From: Oreohelix idahoensis
Lineage: Eukaryota; Mollusca; Gastropoda; Stylommatophora; Oreohelicidae
Length of the DNA stretch: 64,000 nt
Direction: 5' to 3'
NCBI GenBank assembly: GCA_024509875.1
Contig: JAMPIV010004254.1
Span: 682,001 to 746,000, forward strand
Of this stretch, positions 32,302-45,289 are shown piece by piece. The translations under genes and the position numbers were made by a program. The notes under the pieces were generated by a model that did no database searches, was not told the DNA's origin, and saw only the letters and a program-made list of their open reading frames with translations. Positions within the stretch are counted from its first letter, which is position 1; every line of letters begins with the position of its first letter.

Positions 32302-34390
32302 TTCTTCTTCTTCCTCGTTCACCTTTCAGACTTCAACATTAATGACTCTAATAAAGGCAATAGTCAGCTCAAGGTTCCTGACATCTCGTTCGTCCTCAGA
32401 CTTCAACATTAATGACTCTAATAAAGGCAATAGTCAGCTCAATGTTTTTGAACATCTGCAAACAGTTTTTCGTGGCTAAGTAGGTTGTTGCCATATGCTA
32501 CTCCGTTCATTGCTGTATGTTGGGCAGGACTGTAGCAGATGTTTGGCTGTCATTGGGCTGGTGCCGCAGGTGCAGAGATCTGTTGCACTAATTCTATACA
32601 TCCTCTCTCGCGTCCATTTCAGCTAGTCCCACATTTGAAGCCAAACTCCAACAGCCTCAGCCATTGCAGTGTCATTATCCAGCAGGCGATCATTAATAGC
32701 CCCTAGTATCTCTCCCTTATCCATGTCCTGTGTCCCCACCATGGGTGCTCTCAAGGCCAGTCTGTCAGCTCTCTCATTGCCACGTACCCTTGCATGACCA
32801 GGACAGTAAATCCACATCAGTTCTTCAAGACTTGAGGATTCTATTGATGTTTTCCATTCCCACCGCAGCCATTCGTTCTGAACTTTCTAAAGCATGGCTT
32901 GAGAGTCTGATAATATAACTGCCCTGGTTGATGGAGTTTCAGACAGCCACATCAGTGCTGCAGTAACTGCCTCTACCTCCATTCTCATGCTGGAGGTTGT
33001 TGTCATGTAGGCTCCACTCTGTTCAGCGACGACCCTGTCCTTTATTCTCGCAGAGAAGCCCCATCCTGATTTCTCACCACGGACTACAAACCCATCAGTG
33101 TACACAATGGCGTCATCATCCCCAGCATGATCACTTATCAGATGATTAATCTCCAACTCTGCTTTTCCATTGCCCCAAGATCTGCACTCTCTGCCAAGGC
33201 TAATGATGACCTGCTGGTAGTTTATCCAGTTCTCTCCTGACTTACTCCACTCTTCCCCTTTGGATACATTTTCAACACTGGTCATCTGACCAATCGTAGC
33301 CTCAGCCTGTGCCATCCATGACAACCCCCTCTTGATTCTTGCTCCTTTGATGTCAGCTACGTTCTCATGTAGGGGGTGTCTTTTGTCTGTGGTTACCCGC
33401 ATATAGAAACCACCTGTAGTGTCTCTTGTATGCCTTGGGCCATTTCCTGTCTGTCTGAGCCAGTTCTGTACATGAGTATGTCATCTGCAAAAGTTAATGT
33501 TCGTCCCAGTCCTGTTGGCTGAAAGGTTGCTACTTTTGCTGTGTTGATGTTAAACAACACTGGTGATAGTGGAGAACCCTGGGGTAGTCCCGGGCAAATG
33601 CGCATTGGTTCTGATGTCCAAGTTCCCAAGCGAAATACAACTGATCTCTCCATTAAGGCAGCTGCTATCCACCTTGTTATCCCAGGGTTTACGCCACATG
33701 CCATTATACAGTCTATTAGGGTTGCAAAGTCTACACTGTTATAAGCATCCTCTAGGTCAATTGCGACAGCCACCGTTTCTCTTTTACTCTGGAATCCCTC
33801 ATACACATCGTACGCAAACGTTCCAGCGTTACCCCATGTTGTTTTCATAGGCCTATAGCTACCCTGGGTATCAGGAAGGATGTGTGCATTTTCGAGGTGG
33901 CTCATTACTTGTCTTGCAACTATCTTTTCAAGTAATTTACCATAGACATTCTGTAGTGTGATAATTCGATAGCTGTTGAGCAGTGTGGGGTCTTTGCCAG
34001 GTTTAGGATGTGGCCGATGGTAATTGTGAAGCCAGTCTTCCCGCACCTCAGCATTCTGTATGCTGGTATTGAAATCGCTTACCATATTTATAATGGCTGT
34101 GTCGTCGAGCTGTTTAATGTGATGGTATTGTACACCATCAGGACCCGGAGCAATGTTTCTGCTGGTTTTCAATGTGTACACCACTTCCTTTCAGAAATGA
34201 GATCGAAGTATATCTGACCCCTTAGGGCATTTTGCAGCACACTCTCCTTTATTTTCAGGCAGGCACTTTTGTCACCTTTATCCATTTGCTCCACATATCA
34301 ATTGAATAATGCTCTTCCCTTCTCTTCATCCATCTTCAGGTTTAGTCCTGTAGAGCTTTTGATATTAGGGATGGGTTGACTTGCACTTTT
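32302..34390 (-). pseudogene. RNase H-bearing LINE (I/Jockey-like), RT and RNase H mostly intact
   Basis: Minus-strand order begins with VVYTLKTSRNIAPGPDGVQY at about 34190, AVAIDLEDAYNSVDF (first catalytic D) and GLPQGSPLSPVLFNI, then TFADDILMYRTG (FADD). After a frameshift near 33400 come RNase H motifs: IVYTDGFVV, SMRMEVEAVTAALMW and VILSDSQAM. A single TAG follows at about 32891, then MWIYCPGHARVRGNERADRL. The enzyme would copy LINE RNA and remove RNA from the hybrid. Its 3' end carries a 70-bp tandem duplication (32327-32466) and a GAAGAA tail at 32302. The 5' half, including the endonuclease, is missing. Confidence 0.9.
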
Positions 34391-34660
34391 CCTATTCATT
34401 CTTCGATGTAAGGACCAGAATTTCTTTTAATTCCTTAGCATGGTGGCTCTTCAGGGCTGTTATTACTGAGAGGGCATTTGTAAAGATTACTATTTGTTTT
34501 TCTGCATGTGCTTTGCACTCAGTAAGAGTTTCCGCTACCTGTTTCAGGGCTTCTGCTTCAGCACTGAGGTTTTTGCCAGAGGCAATTGCCTTAGAGTGGA
34601 TTCTATGCTTAATTTAATGTAGATGCCAGCCCACCACCCTCCCCCATTTTCAATAGAGTT
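34391..34660 (-). pseudogene. RNase H domain fragment of a second LINE
   Basis: The minus strand reads THAYTDSSAKNSIENGGGG-like sequence, then AEAEALKQVAETLTECKAHA and EKQIVIFTNALSVITAL, matching the YTDGSA and later helices of LINE RNase H. It lies 5' of the RT at 34390 on the same strand, so it cannot belong to that element. The junction is near 34390. Confidence 0.7.
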
Positions 34661-34667
34661 TTTTTGC

Positions 34668-34993
34668 TGAACTATCAGTATATGCATGTGTCCAGAACTT
34701 TGCTGAACTATCAGTATATGCATGTGTCCAGAACTTTGCTGAACTATCAGTATATGCATGTGTCAAGAACTTTGCTGAACTATCAGTATATGCATGTGTC
34801 CAGAACTTTGCTGAACTATCAGTATATGCATGTGTCCAGAACTTTGCTGAACTATCAGTATATGCATGTGTCCAGAACTTTGCTGAACTATCAGTATATG
34901 CATGTGTCCAGAACTTTGCTGAACTATCAGTATATGCATGTGTCCAGAACTTTGCTGAACTATCAGTATATGCATGTGTCCAGAACTTTGCTG
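34668..34993. repeat. 36-bp minisatellite, about nine units, from an RNase H motif
   Basis: Unit core ctgaactatcagtatatgca. On the minus strand each unit reads FWTHAYTDSSAK, the RNase H catalytic YTDGSA-type motif. It continues directly into the RNase H fragment at 34660. Confidence 0.94.
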
Positions 34994-35424
34994 GAAATTT
35001 TTGATCAATATACTTGGTTGCTATATGCTTTCTTTGTGTTTCTGTCTGTGTTAATTTAAACTAATTTAAATGTGTAAAACTGCAAAAGATATGAATAGCA
35101 GAAGTTGACACACTGGTAAATATGTAACCTGTGTTTACCAGAATGATCAGTCCTTTAATTTTTTTTTTTTTGTAAACTGAATAATCAGATTAATTCTCCC
35201 TCTCTTTTCTGTAATGTTTTCATTCATTGTGGCCCTGATGAGGACCTTGTGGTCATAACACAGACCATCCATATATCCTAGTCAGACTGAAGTACTCTCT
35301 ATTTTTTGTTGATCTCTCAATAAAAAAAAAAAATCATCATTGCTACCCTGTTCTCCTTACATAGCATGGAACCACCACAGTAACTGGTCCCCATACAGGA
35401 CAGCTTGAACCAAAACATTCATGT

Positions 35425-36581
35425 CATCTTACAGTGATAGTTTCCTGTCATCTTGCAGTGATAGTTTCCTGTCATCTTGTAGTGATAGTTTCCTGTCATC
35501 TTGTAGTGATAGTTTCCTGTCACCTTGTATTGATAGTTTCCTGTCATCTTGTAGTGATAGTTTCCTGTCATCTTGTAGTGATAGTTTCCTGTCATCTTGT
35601 AGTGATAGTTTCCTGTCATCTTGCAGTGATAGTTTCCTGTCATCTTGCAGTGATAGTTTCCTGTCATCTTGCAGTGATAGTGTCCTGTCATCTTGCAGTG
35701 ATAGTTTCCTGTCATCTTGCAGTGATAGTGTCCTGTCATCTTGCAGTGATAGTGTCCTGTCATCTTGCAGTGATAGTGTCCTGTCATCTTGCAGTGATAG
35801 TGTCCTGTCATCTTGCAGTGATAGTTTCCTGTCATCTTGCAGTGATAGTTTCCTGTCATCTTGCAGTGATAGTTTCCTGTCATCTTGCAGTGATAGTTTC
35901 CTGTCATCTTGCAGTGATAGTTTCCTGTCATCTTGCCATGATAGTTTCCTGTCATCTTGCAGTGATAGTTTCCTGTCATCTTGTAGTGATAGTTTCCTGT
36001 CATCTTGTAGTGATAGTTTCCTGTCATCTTGTAGTGATAGTTTCCTGTCATCTTGCAGTGATAGTTTCCTGTCATCTTGCAGTGATAGTTTCCTGTCATC
36101 TTGCAGTGATAGTTTCCTGTCATCTTGCAGTGATAGTTTCCTGTCATCTTGCAGTGATAGTTTCCTGTCATCTTGCAGTGATAGTTTCCTGTCATCTTGC
36201 AGTGATAGTTTCCTGTCATCTTGCAGTGATAGTTTCCTGTCATCTTGCAGTGATAGTTTCCTGTCATCTTGCAGTGGTAGTTTCCTGTCATCTTGTAGTG
36301 ATAGTTTCCTGTCATCTTGTAGTGATAGTTTCCTGTCATCTTGTAGTGATAGTTTCCTGTCATCTTGCTGTGATAGTTTCCTGTCATCTTGCAGTGATAG
36401 TTTCCTGTCATCTTGCAGTGATAGTTTCCTGTCATCTTGTAGTGATAGTTTCCTGTCATCTTGCAGTGATAGTTTCCTGTCATCTTGTAGTGATAGTTTC
36501 CTGTCATCTTGTAGTGATAGTTTCCTGTCATCTTGCAGTGATAGTTTCCTGTCATCTTGCAGTGATAGTTTCCTGTCATTA
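35425..36581. repeat. 24-bp minisatellite, about 48 units
   Basis: Unit core agtttcctgtcatcttgcag. Variants tgtag/tgcag and agtgtcc occur in runs. 24 is divisible by three, so frames of 396-513 codons open on both strands (for example MTGNYHCK repeats). No coding support. Confidence 0.96.
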
Positions 36582-36776
36582 TTTCCTGTACAAGGTGAGG
36601 TTGCCTGCCCCACACACAATTCTCACAATCGTCACCATGACAACGGTCTGGTGGGAGCAGTAGTCCTATTCTTTCTTTGCCCCCCCCCCAGCCCCCCCCC
36701 CCCCCCAGCCTCCCCCCCTCCCCCCGAACTACAGACGATAAAAAATATAATACACCACAAATTCAGAGTTACTTAC
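36582..36776. other. poly(C)-rich low-complexity intron end
   Basis: gtgaggttgcctgccccaca at about 36594 resembles the gaggttgccagcccc motif at 24165 and 30110. It is followed by C runs at 36680-36725, close to the CLP1 exon donor. Confidence 0.6.
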
Positions 36777-36902
36777 CCTCGGACCTCTTGTGTTCTCGGC
36801 TTCTGCTTTCACTCTCATCTGCTCCATAGCAGCGTGTGTGTTGACGTATATGACCATTGGTGTTTCTTTAGAGATGTAAGCAACTTCTGCTTTACCTTTC
36901 AA
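36777..36902 (-). CDS. CLP1: CLP1 exon encoding [13 protein letters not shown]
   Basis: Acceptor GTCCACAG ends at 36903 and donor GTAAGT begins at 36776; 126 bp, phase 0 at both ends. It encodes [40 protein letters not shown] and PR. The vertebrate counterpart is [20 protein letters not shown]...GPR, the end of the N-terminal domain, directly before the P-loop exon. Confidence 0.96.
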
Positions 36903-37483
36903 CTGTGGACCACAGAGAAACAAAGGTCAATAGCACTGACAAGAGTTGCGCATGGTGATTGAAGTGTTGGGTTTACTTCAATTACTGTCACGCATAGATG
37001 AGTGTATGTTGTTGTGGAGTTTACATCACAGTGCGTTTTGGAATTTTATTGATGAGATGTCCTTTGTGTGGCAGGAATTGTTCTTTGGATTGTGTGAATC
37101 AATTTGGCTCATATGCAATATATTATATAAGGCGTAAGCGAAGATGTTCAATATTTACATTTACATGAAAGTATACTGAGGAAATTACAGGCAGAAGAAT
37201 ATATTTGAAATTGCTTAAAACTTGATTGACTGCGCCACATTGGGATTGTCCAGTAGAATTATGTTGATGTTCAAAATGAAAATTATTAATGGAATGTCCA
37301 TAGTTGTTGAAACAATGGTCCTTTGTCAAAGTGGACGTTATTATTGGGATGCCTGTATTGATTCATGAATTATGTTGCTGCTTAGTGGAAGCGTATTAAT
37401 TATATAGAAGGATTGTCATTCAAGAGTTGTGTTATTCATTAAGTGTTGAGTATTTGTTCTCTATTGTCTCATTATGAGATATT
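36903..37483. other. intron sequence, nothing supported
   Basis: Unique AT-rich intron between the exon and the 44-bp array. I looked here for the missing CLP1 exon and did not see it. Confidence 0.5.
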
Positions 37484-40400
37484 GGCAATAATATTCCCTT
37501 AGACTTAGAGGCGTTAGGAACAAGGTACTCAATAATATTCCCTTAGACTTAGAGACATTAGGAACAAGGTACTCAATAATATTCCAATAGACTTAGACAT
37601 GTTAGGAACAAGGTACTCAATAATATTCCCTTAGACTTAGAGACGTTAGGAACAAGATACTCAATAATATTCCCTTAGACTTAGAGATGTTAGGAACAAG
37701 GTACTCAATAATATTCCCTTAGACTTAGAGACGTTAGGAACAAGGTACTCAATAATATTCCCTTAGACTTAGAGACATTAGGAACAAGGTAGTCAATAAT
37801 ATTCCCTTAGACTTAGAGACATTAGGAACAAGGTAGTCAATAATATTCCCTTAGACTTAGAGACATTAGGAACAAGGTACTCAATAATATTCCCTTAGAC
37901 TTAGAGACATTAGGAACAAGGTACTCAATAATATTCCCTTAGACTTAGAGACATTAGGAACAAGATACTCAATAATATTCCAATAGACTTAGACATGTTA
38001 GGAACAAGGTACTCAATAATATTCCCTTAGACTTAGAGACATTAGGAACAAGGTACTCAATAATATTCCAATAGACTTAGACATGTTAGGAACAAGGTAC
38101 TCAATAATATTCCCTTAGACTCAGAGACATTGAACAAGGTAGTCAATAATATTCCCTTAGACTTAGAGACATTAGGAACAAGGTACTCAATAATATTCCC
38201 TTAGACTTAGAGACATTAGGAACAAGTACTCAATAATATTCCCTTAGACTTAGAGACATTAGGAACAAGGTACTCAATAATATTCCCTTAGACTTAGAGA
38301 CGTTAGGAACAAGGTACTCAATAATATTCCCTTAGACTTAGAGACGTTAGGAACAAGGTACTCAATAATATTCCCTTAGACTTAGAGACGTTAGGAACAA
38401 GGTACTCAATAATATTCCCTTAGACTTAGAGACGTTAGGAACAAGGTACTCAATAATATTCCCTTAGACTTAGAGACGTTAGGAACAAGGTACTCAATAA
38501 TATTCCCTTAGACTTAGAGACGTTAGGAACAAGATACTCAATAATATTCCCTTAGACTTAGAGACATTAGGAACAAGGTACTCAATAATATTCCCTTAGA
38601 CTTAGAGACGTTAGGAACAAGGTACTCAATAATATTCCCTTAGACTTAGAGACGTTAGGAACAAGGTACTCAATAATATTCCAATAGACTTAGAGACGTT
38701 AGGAACAAGGTACTCAATAATATTCCCTTAGACTTAGAGATGTTAGGAACAAGGTACTCAATAATATTCCCTTAGACTTAGAGATGTTAGGAACAAGGTA
38801 CTCAATAATATTCCCTTAGACTTAGAGATGTTAGGAACAAGGTACTCAATAATATTCCCTTAGACTTAGAGACATTAGGAACAAGGTACTCAATAATATT
38901 CCCTTAGACTTAGAGATGTTAGGAACAAGATACTCAATAATATTCCCTTAGACTTAGAGACATTAGGAACAAGGTACTCAATAATATTCCCTTAGACTTA
39001 GAGACGTTAGGAACAAGGTACTCAATAATATTCCAATAGACTTAGAGACGTTAGGAACAAGGTACTCAGTAATATTCCCTTAGACTTAGAGACGTTAGGA
39101 ACAAGGTACTCAATAATATTCCAATAGACTTAGAGACGTTAGGAACAAGGTACTCAATAATATTCCCTTAGACTTAGAGACATTAGGAACAAGGTACTCA
39201 ATAATATTCCAATAGACTTAGAGACGTTAGGCACAAGGTACTCAATAATATTCCCTTAGACTTAGACATGTTAGGAACAAGGTACTCAATAATATTTCCT
39301 TAGACTTAGAGATGTTAGGAACAAGGTACTCAATAATATTCCCTTAGACTTAGAGATGTTAGGAACAAGGTAGTCAATAATATTCCCTTAGACTTAGACA
39401 TGTTAGGAACAAGGTACTCAATAATATTCCCTTAGACTTAGAGACGTTAGAAACAAGGTACTCAATAATATTCCAATAGACTTAGAGATGTTAGGAACAA
39501 GGTACTCAATAATATTCCCTTAGACTTAGTGACGTTAGGAACAAGGTACTCAATAATATTCCAATAGACTTAGAGACGTTAGGAACAAGGTACTCAATAA
39601 TATTCCCTTAGACTTAGAGATGTTAGGAACAAGGTACTCAATAATATTCCCTTAGACTTAGAGATGTTAGGAACAAGGTACTCAATAATATTCCCTTAGA
39701 CTTAGAGATGTTAGGAACAAGGTACTCAATAATATTCCCTTAGACTTAGAGACATTAGGAACAAGGTACTCAATAATATTCCCTTAGACTTAGAGACATT
39801 AGGAACAAGGTACTCAATAATATTCCCTTAGACTTAGAGACATTAGGAACAAGGTACTCAATAATATTCCCTTAGACTTAGAGACATTAGGAACAAGGTA
39901 CTCAATAATATTCCCTTAGACTTAGAGATGTTAGGAACAAGGTACTCAATAATATTCCCTTAGACTTAGAGATGTTAGGAACAAGGTACTCAATAATATT
40001 CCCTTAGACTTAGAGACATTAGGAACAAGGTACTCAATAATATTCCCTTAGACTTAGAGACATTAGGAACAAGGTACTCAATAATATTCCCTTAGACTTA
40101 GAGATGTTAGGAACAAGGTACTCAATAATATTCCCTTAGACTTAGAGACATTAGGAACAAGGTAGTCAATAATATTCCCTTAGACTTAGAGACATTAGGA
40201 ACAAGGTACTCAATAATATTCCCTTAGACTTAGAGATGTTAGGAACAAGGTACTCAATAATATTCCCTTAGACTTAGAGATTTTAGGAACAAGGTAGTCA
40301 ATAATATTCCCTTAGACTTAGAGATGTTAGGAACAAGATACTCAATAATATTCCCTTAGACTTAGAGATGTTAGGAACAAGGTAGTCAATAATATTCCCT

Positions 40401-42437
40401 TAGACTTAGAGACATTAGGAACAAGGTACTCAATAATATTCCCTTAGACTTAGAGATGTTAGGAACAAGATACTCAATAATATTCCCTTAGACTTACACA
40501 TTAGGAACAAGGTAGTCAATAATATTCCCTTAGACTTAGAGACATTAGGAACAAGGTAGTCAATAATATTCCCTTAGACTTAGAGATGTTAGGAACAAGA
40601 TACTCAATAATATTCCCTTAGACTTAGAGACATTAGGAACAAGGTACTCAATAATATTCCCTTAGACTTAGAGATGTTAGGAACAAGATACTCAATAATA
40701 TTCCCTTAGACTTAGAGATGTTAGGAACAAGGTAGTCAATAATATTCCCTTAGACTTAGAGATGTTAGGAACAAGGTACTCAATAATATTCCCTTAGACT
40801 TAGAGATGTTAGGAACAAGGTAGTCAATAATATTCCCTTAGACTTAGAGATGTTAGGAACAAGGTACTCAATAATATTCCAATAGACTTAGAGATGTTAG
40901 GAACAAGGTACTCAATAATATTCCAATAGACTTAGAGACGTTAGGAACAAGGTACTCAATAATATTCCCTTAGACTTAGACATGTTAGGAACAAGGTACT
41001 CAATAATATTCCCTTAGACTTAGAGACATTAGGAACAAGGTACTCAATAATATTCCCTTAGACTTAGAGACATTAGGAACAAGGTACTCAATAATATTCC
41101 CTTAGACTTAGAGATGTTAGGAACAAGGTACTCAATAATATTCCCTTAGACTTAGAGATGTTAGGAACAAGGTAGTCAATAATATTCCCTTAGACTTAGA
41201 GATGTTAGGAACAAGATACTCAATAATATTCCCTTAGACTTAGAGATGTTAGGAACAAGGTAGTCAATAATATTCCCTTAGACTTAGAGACATTAGGAAC
41301 AAGGTACTCAATAATATTCCCTTAGACTTAGAGATGTTAGGAACAAGATACTCAATAATATTCCCTTAGACTTACACATTAGGAACAAGGTAGTCAATAA
41401 TATTCCCTTAGACTTAGAGACATTAGGAACAAGGTAGTCAATAATATTCCCTTAGACTTAGAGATGTTAGGAACAAGATACTCAATAATATTCCCTTAGA
41501 CTTAGAGACATTAGGAACAAGGTACTCAATAATATTCCCTTAGACTTAGAGATGTTAGGAACAAGATACTCAATAATATTCCCTTAGACTTAGAGATGTT
41601 AGGAACAAGGTAGTCAATAATATTCCCTTAGACTTAGAGATGTTAGGAACAAGGTACTCAATAATATTCCCTTAGACTTAGAGATGTTAGGAACAAGGTA
41701 GTCAATAATATTCCCTTAGACTTAGAGATGTTAGGAACAAGGTACTCAATAATATGGTACTCAATAATATTCCAATAGACTTAGAGATGTTAGGAACAAG
41801 GTAGTCAATAATATTCCCTTAGACTTAGAGACATTAGGAACAAGGTACTCAATAATATTCCCTTAGACTTAAAGATGTTAGGAACAAGATACTCAATAAT
41901 ATTCCCTTAGACTTACACATTAGGAACAAGGTAGTCAATAATATTCCCTTAGACTTAGAGACATTAGGAACAAGGTAGTCAATAATATTCCCTTAGACTT
42001 AGAGATGTTAGGAACAAGATACTCAATAATATTCCCTTAGACTTAGAGACATTAGGAACAAGGTACTCAATAATATTCCCTTAGACTTAGAGATGTTAGG
42101 AACAAGATACTCAATAATATTCCCTTAGACTTAGAGATGTTAGGAACAAGGTAGTCAATAATATTCCCTTAGACTTAGAGATGTTAGGAACAAGGTACTC
42201 AATAATATTCCCTTAGACTTAGAGATGTTAGGAACAAGGTAGTCAATAATATTCCCTTAGACTTAGAGATGTTAGGAACAAGGTACTCAATAATATGGTA
42301 CTCAATAATATTCCAATAGACTTAGAGATGTTAGGAACAAGGTACTCAATAATATTCCAATAGACTTAGAGACGTTAGGAACAAGGTACTCAATAATATT
42401 CCCTTAGACTTAGACATGTTAGGAACAAAGTAGTCAA
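37484..42437. repeat. 44-bp minisatellite, about 110 units, with higher-order repeats
   Basis: Unit cores are caataatattcccttagact and taggaacaaggtact, period 44. Polymorphic sites include cccttag/ccaatag, gagacg/gagaca/gagatg and ggtact/ggtagt/gatact. A 541-bp higher-order block is repeated: the aberrant ggtactcaataatatggtac junction occurs at 41741 and 42282. The shortened cttacacatt unit occurs at 40493, 41371 and 41912. The array lies in the CLP1 intron that should hold a missing exon. Confidence 0.97.
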
Positions 42438-42814
42438 CAAACATATAGATTTTAAAAATAAAAATCACAATTTAAAATTGGCTTGCTTGACAACACAATA
42501 CTTAAAGCATTCTAATCTCCCTTTTATGTACAGGACAAAGGAAATAACTCTTGATACCTGTATAGTAAACATGTATAAAGTTGAGGCTACAATACAAACA
42601 ACTTAAGCTATGCACTTAGAACACTACTAACTGCTGAAAATGAGAAAGATCTACATAAATTATTAGATATAGTAGCAGAAGAAAGTATAGAAAAGTATCA
42701 AGTTTGAAAAACAAAGTTAAAAAAAAAACAAAAACTGGTTATTTCCAAGCCAAAGGTTTCATCTGAATGCAGTGTACAAATAAATGGTAAAACATTAAAG
42801 AAAGCATACATATT
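42438..42814. other. intron sequence, nothing supported
   Basis: AT-rich unique sequence between two arrays; no exon or repeat recognised. Confidence 0.5.
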
Positions 42815-43482
42815 AAACAACTCTTTAACAGTACACTTATAATAATAATAATTTGCTTTAACAGTACACTTATAACAATAATAATTTGCTTTAACAGTAC
42901 ACTTATTATAATATTACTTTGCATTAACAGTACACTTAATATAAAAATAATCTGCTTTGACAGTTCACTTATTATAATAATTTGCTTTAACAGTACACTT
43001 ATAATAATAATAATTTGCTTTAACAGTACACTTATAATAATAATAATTTGCTTTAACAGTACACTTATTATAATATTACTTTGCATTAACAGTACACTTA
43101 ATATAAAAATAATCTGCTTTGACAGTTCACTTATTATAATAATTTGCTTTAACAGTACACTTATTATAATAATAATTTGCTTTAACAGTACACTTATTAT
43201 AATAATAATTTGCTTTAACAGTACACTTAATATAAAAATAATCTGCTTTGACAGTTCACTTATTATAATAATTTGCTTTAACAGCACACCTATTATAATA
43301 ATTTGCTTTAACAGTACACTTATTATAATAATAATTTGCATTAACAGTACACTTAATATAAAAATAATCTGCTTTGACAGTTCACTTATTATAATAATTT
43401 GCTTTAACAGTACACTTATTATAATAATAATTTGCTTTAACAGTACACTTATAATAATAATTTGCTTTAACAGTACACTTAT
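42815..43482. repeat. AT-rich minisatellite, left part of a split array
   Basis: Units of about 29-33 bp contain tttgctttaacagtacactt followed by variable (ATA)n stretches. Longer composite units (with aatataaaaataatctgctttgac, here in two halves) recur about four times. It continues to the right of an RTE insertion. Confidence 0.93.
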
Positions 43483-45192
43483 ACTTACTTACTTACTTAG
43501 TCGTTCCCCTTCTACCGTGAGGTGTAGAGGTTTGGAAGAGAGAGCGCCAGACTATCCTATCGGCTGTCTTCCTCCTGGCCTGGTTCCATTCTAGTCCTCG
43601 GTCCTTCAAAGATTGTCTAATGTTGTCCTCCCAGCGGACTCTGGGTCGTCCTCGGGGTCTGGATCCTTGGCTCTTTGTTTCCCATGCTTGTCATGGTATC
43701 CGATCTTCTCCCATTCTGCAGACACGGCCAAACCATCTTAATTGGGACTGTTCTACTTGGGTCTGCAGGGGGTAGGATTTAAGGTCTTGACGTATCGTCT
43801 GGTTGCGTACCATGTCTCTTCTTGTTACTTCAACCACCTTCCTCAGATACCTCATTTCTGAGGTTTGGATCTGGCTTTTATGGGTTGTAGTCATTGCCCA
43901 TGACTCGCATCCATATGTCAAGACTGGGACATAGGTGGAGCGGTATACAGCCATCTTCGTTTTCTTACCAACCTCTCTCTTGCTGAGGAATCCTCGATTT
44001 ATGGCCTGAAAAAGTCTCCCAGCTGCTGCTTTTCGAGTGGCCAACTCTTCTTTGATGCCTCCCTTTCGGTCTATAATAGCTCCGAGATATTTAAAGTGGT
44101 CGACCTGCTCCAGGACCTGTTCTCCCAGCTTAATCTGATGTCTTCTTTCTTCTCGTAATATCACCATGGATTTTGTTTTAGAGCTGCTTATGACCATCCC
44201 TCTCTTCTCCAGCTCTTCCTTCCAGACTTGCAGGTTGGATTGGAGATGTGCCTCTGATTTAGCAATCAGGGCAACATCATCAGCAAATGCCAGCTCATCT
44301 TCCAGTACCCCACTGAATACTTTCTTGTTCTCTCCTTACATGCCTTGATGACATCGTCCATAAGGAGTATGAAGAGGTAAGGTGATAGGATATCACCTTG
44401 TCTTACACCAGTGGTGGTCCTGAACTCTTCTGAATTATGGTTTGCTGTCCTCACATAATTTCTGCAAGACTTGTAGAAGCTCTGTATAGCATGAATCAGA
44501 GGTGCTGGAATATTCTTCCTTGCCAAACAGTCCCAAAGTTTGCTCCAGGGGACCCTGTCAAACGCCTTTTCCAGATCTATGAAACAAAGATGCATTTCAC
44601 TGTTATACTCAAGGGCCTTTTCACTCAGCTGTCTGAGTGTGAAGATTAGGTCTTGAGTACTTCGGTTTGCTCGGAATCCGCACTGGACCTCATCCAATTG
44701 TGGCTCAGCTAGGCATCGGAGTCTCTGCTCTAGGATTCTAGAGTAGATTTTACCAGGGACACTGAGAAGGGATATGCCTCTATGGTTTCCACACTGTCGA
44801 TTGTCACCCTTTTTGAAAATTGGTGTTATGGTGGCAATCTCCCAATCCTTTGGTATGGTCTTGTCGTACCACGCTGCCTGTAAAACCCTTAAGAGTAATA
44901 GGTCGCCTGATGCTCCCATGAACTTAACCATTTCTGGTGTTATACCATCATGCCCTGCTGCTTTGCCCATCTTGATTTTCTCCAGTGCTGCCTTCAGTTC
45001 TTCCATCTTTATGTCATCTTCACCATCATTGGTTTTCTCTTCTGTGCTAGTGTTTATCATTTCTGATGCTTCACCATGCTCACCATCCAGGAGTTCTGAG
45101 AAATATTCTTTCCATCTTTCCATTACTTCCTTCGGGGCAGTAAGCAATTTGCCTTGCTTATCCTTTATAAATTTGAGAGGGCATTGTTTTTC
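43483..45192 (-). pseudogene. 5'-truncated RTE-type LINE (family F) inserted in the array
   Basis: The minus strand encodes RT from FKDKQGKLLTAPKEV-like sequence through KAAGHDGITPEMVKF, LCFIDLEKAFDRVPW (catalytic D) and GVRQGDILSPYLFIL. A one-base frameshift near 44310 falls just before ELAFADDVALIA. The second frame (44197-43691) has KYLGAIIDRKGGIKEELATR and LTYGCESWAM. The 3' end is an (ACTT)n/(TAAG)n microsatellite typical of RTEs. Flanking cagtacacttat (43471-43482, 45193-45204) fits a target duplication, although that word is part of the array unit. The endonuclease domain is missing. Confidence 0.92.
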
Positions 45193-45238
45193 CAGTACAC
45201 TTATTATAATAATAATTTGCTTTAACAGTACACTTATC
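45193..45238. repeat. right part of the split AT-rich array
   Basis: Two more units of the tttgctttaacagtacactt array. A single stray unit core also occurs at 45898-45919. Confidence 0.9.
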
Positions 45239-45289
45239 AAAATACGAGTATTGCCGCCGTAAGTACTTGGTCGGTTGGTCAGTCACATT

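Noticed and set aside
35419..36962. Long frames (396-513 codons) on both strands at the 24-bp array
   Set aside because: Unit length divisible by three keeps all frames open; low-complexity peptides with no family.
37484..42437. CRISPR array
   Set aside because: Units are directly adjacent with no unique spacers, there are no cas genes, and the host is eukaryotic; it is a minisatellite.
42739..43341. 200-codon minus-strand frame of VLLKQIIIIIS repeats as a membrane protein
   Set aside because: Hydrophobic repeats come from the AT-rich minisatellite unit; no other support.
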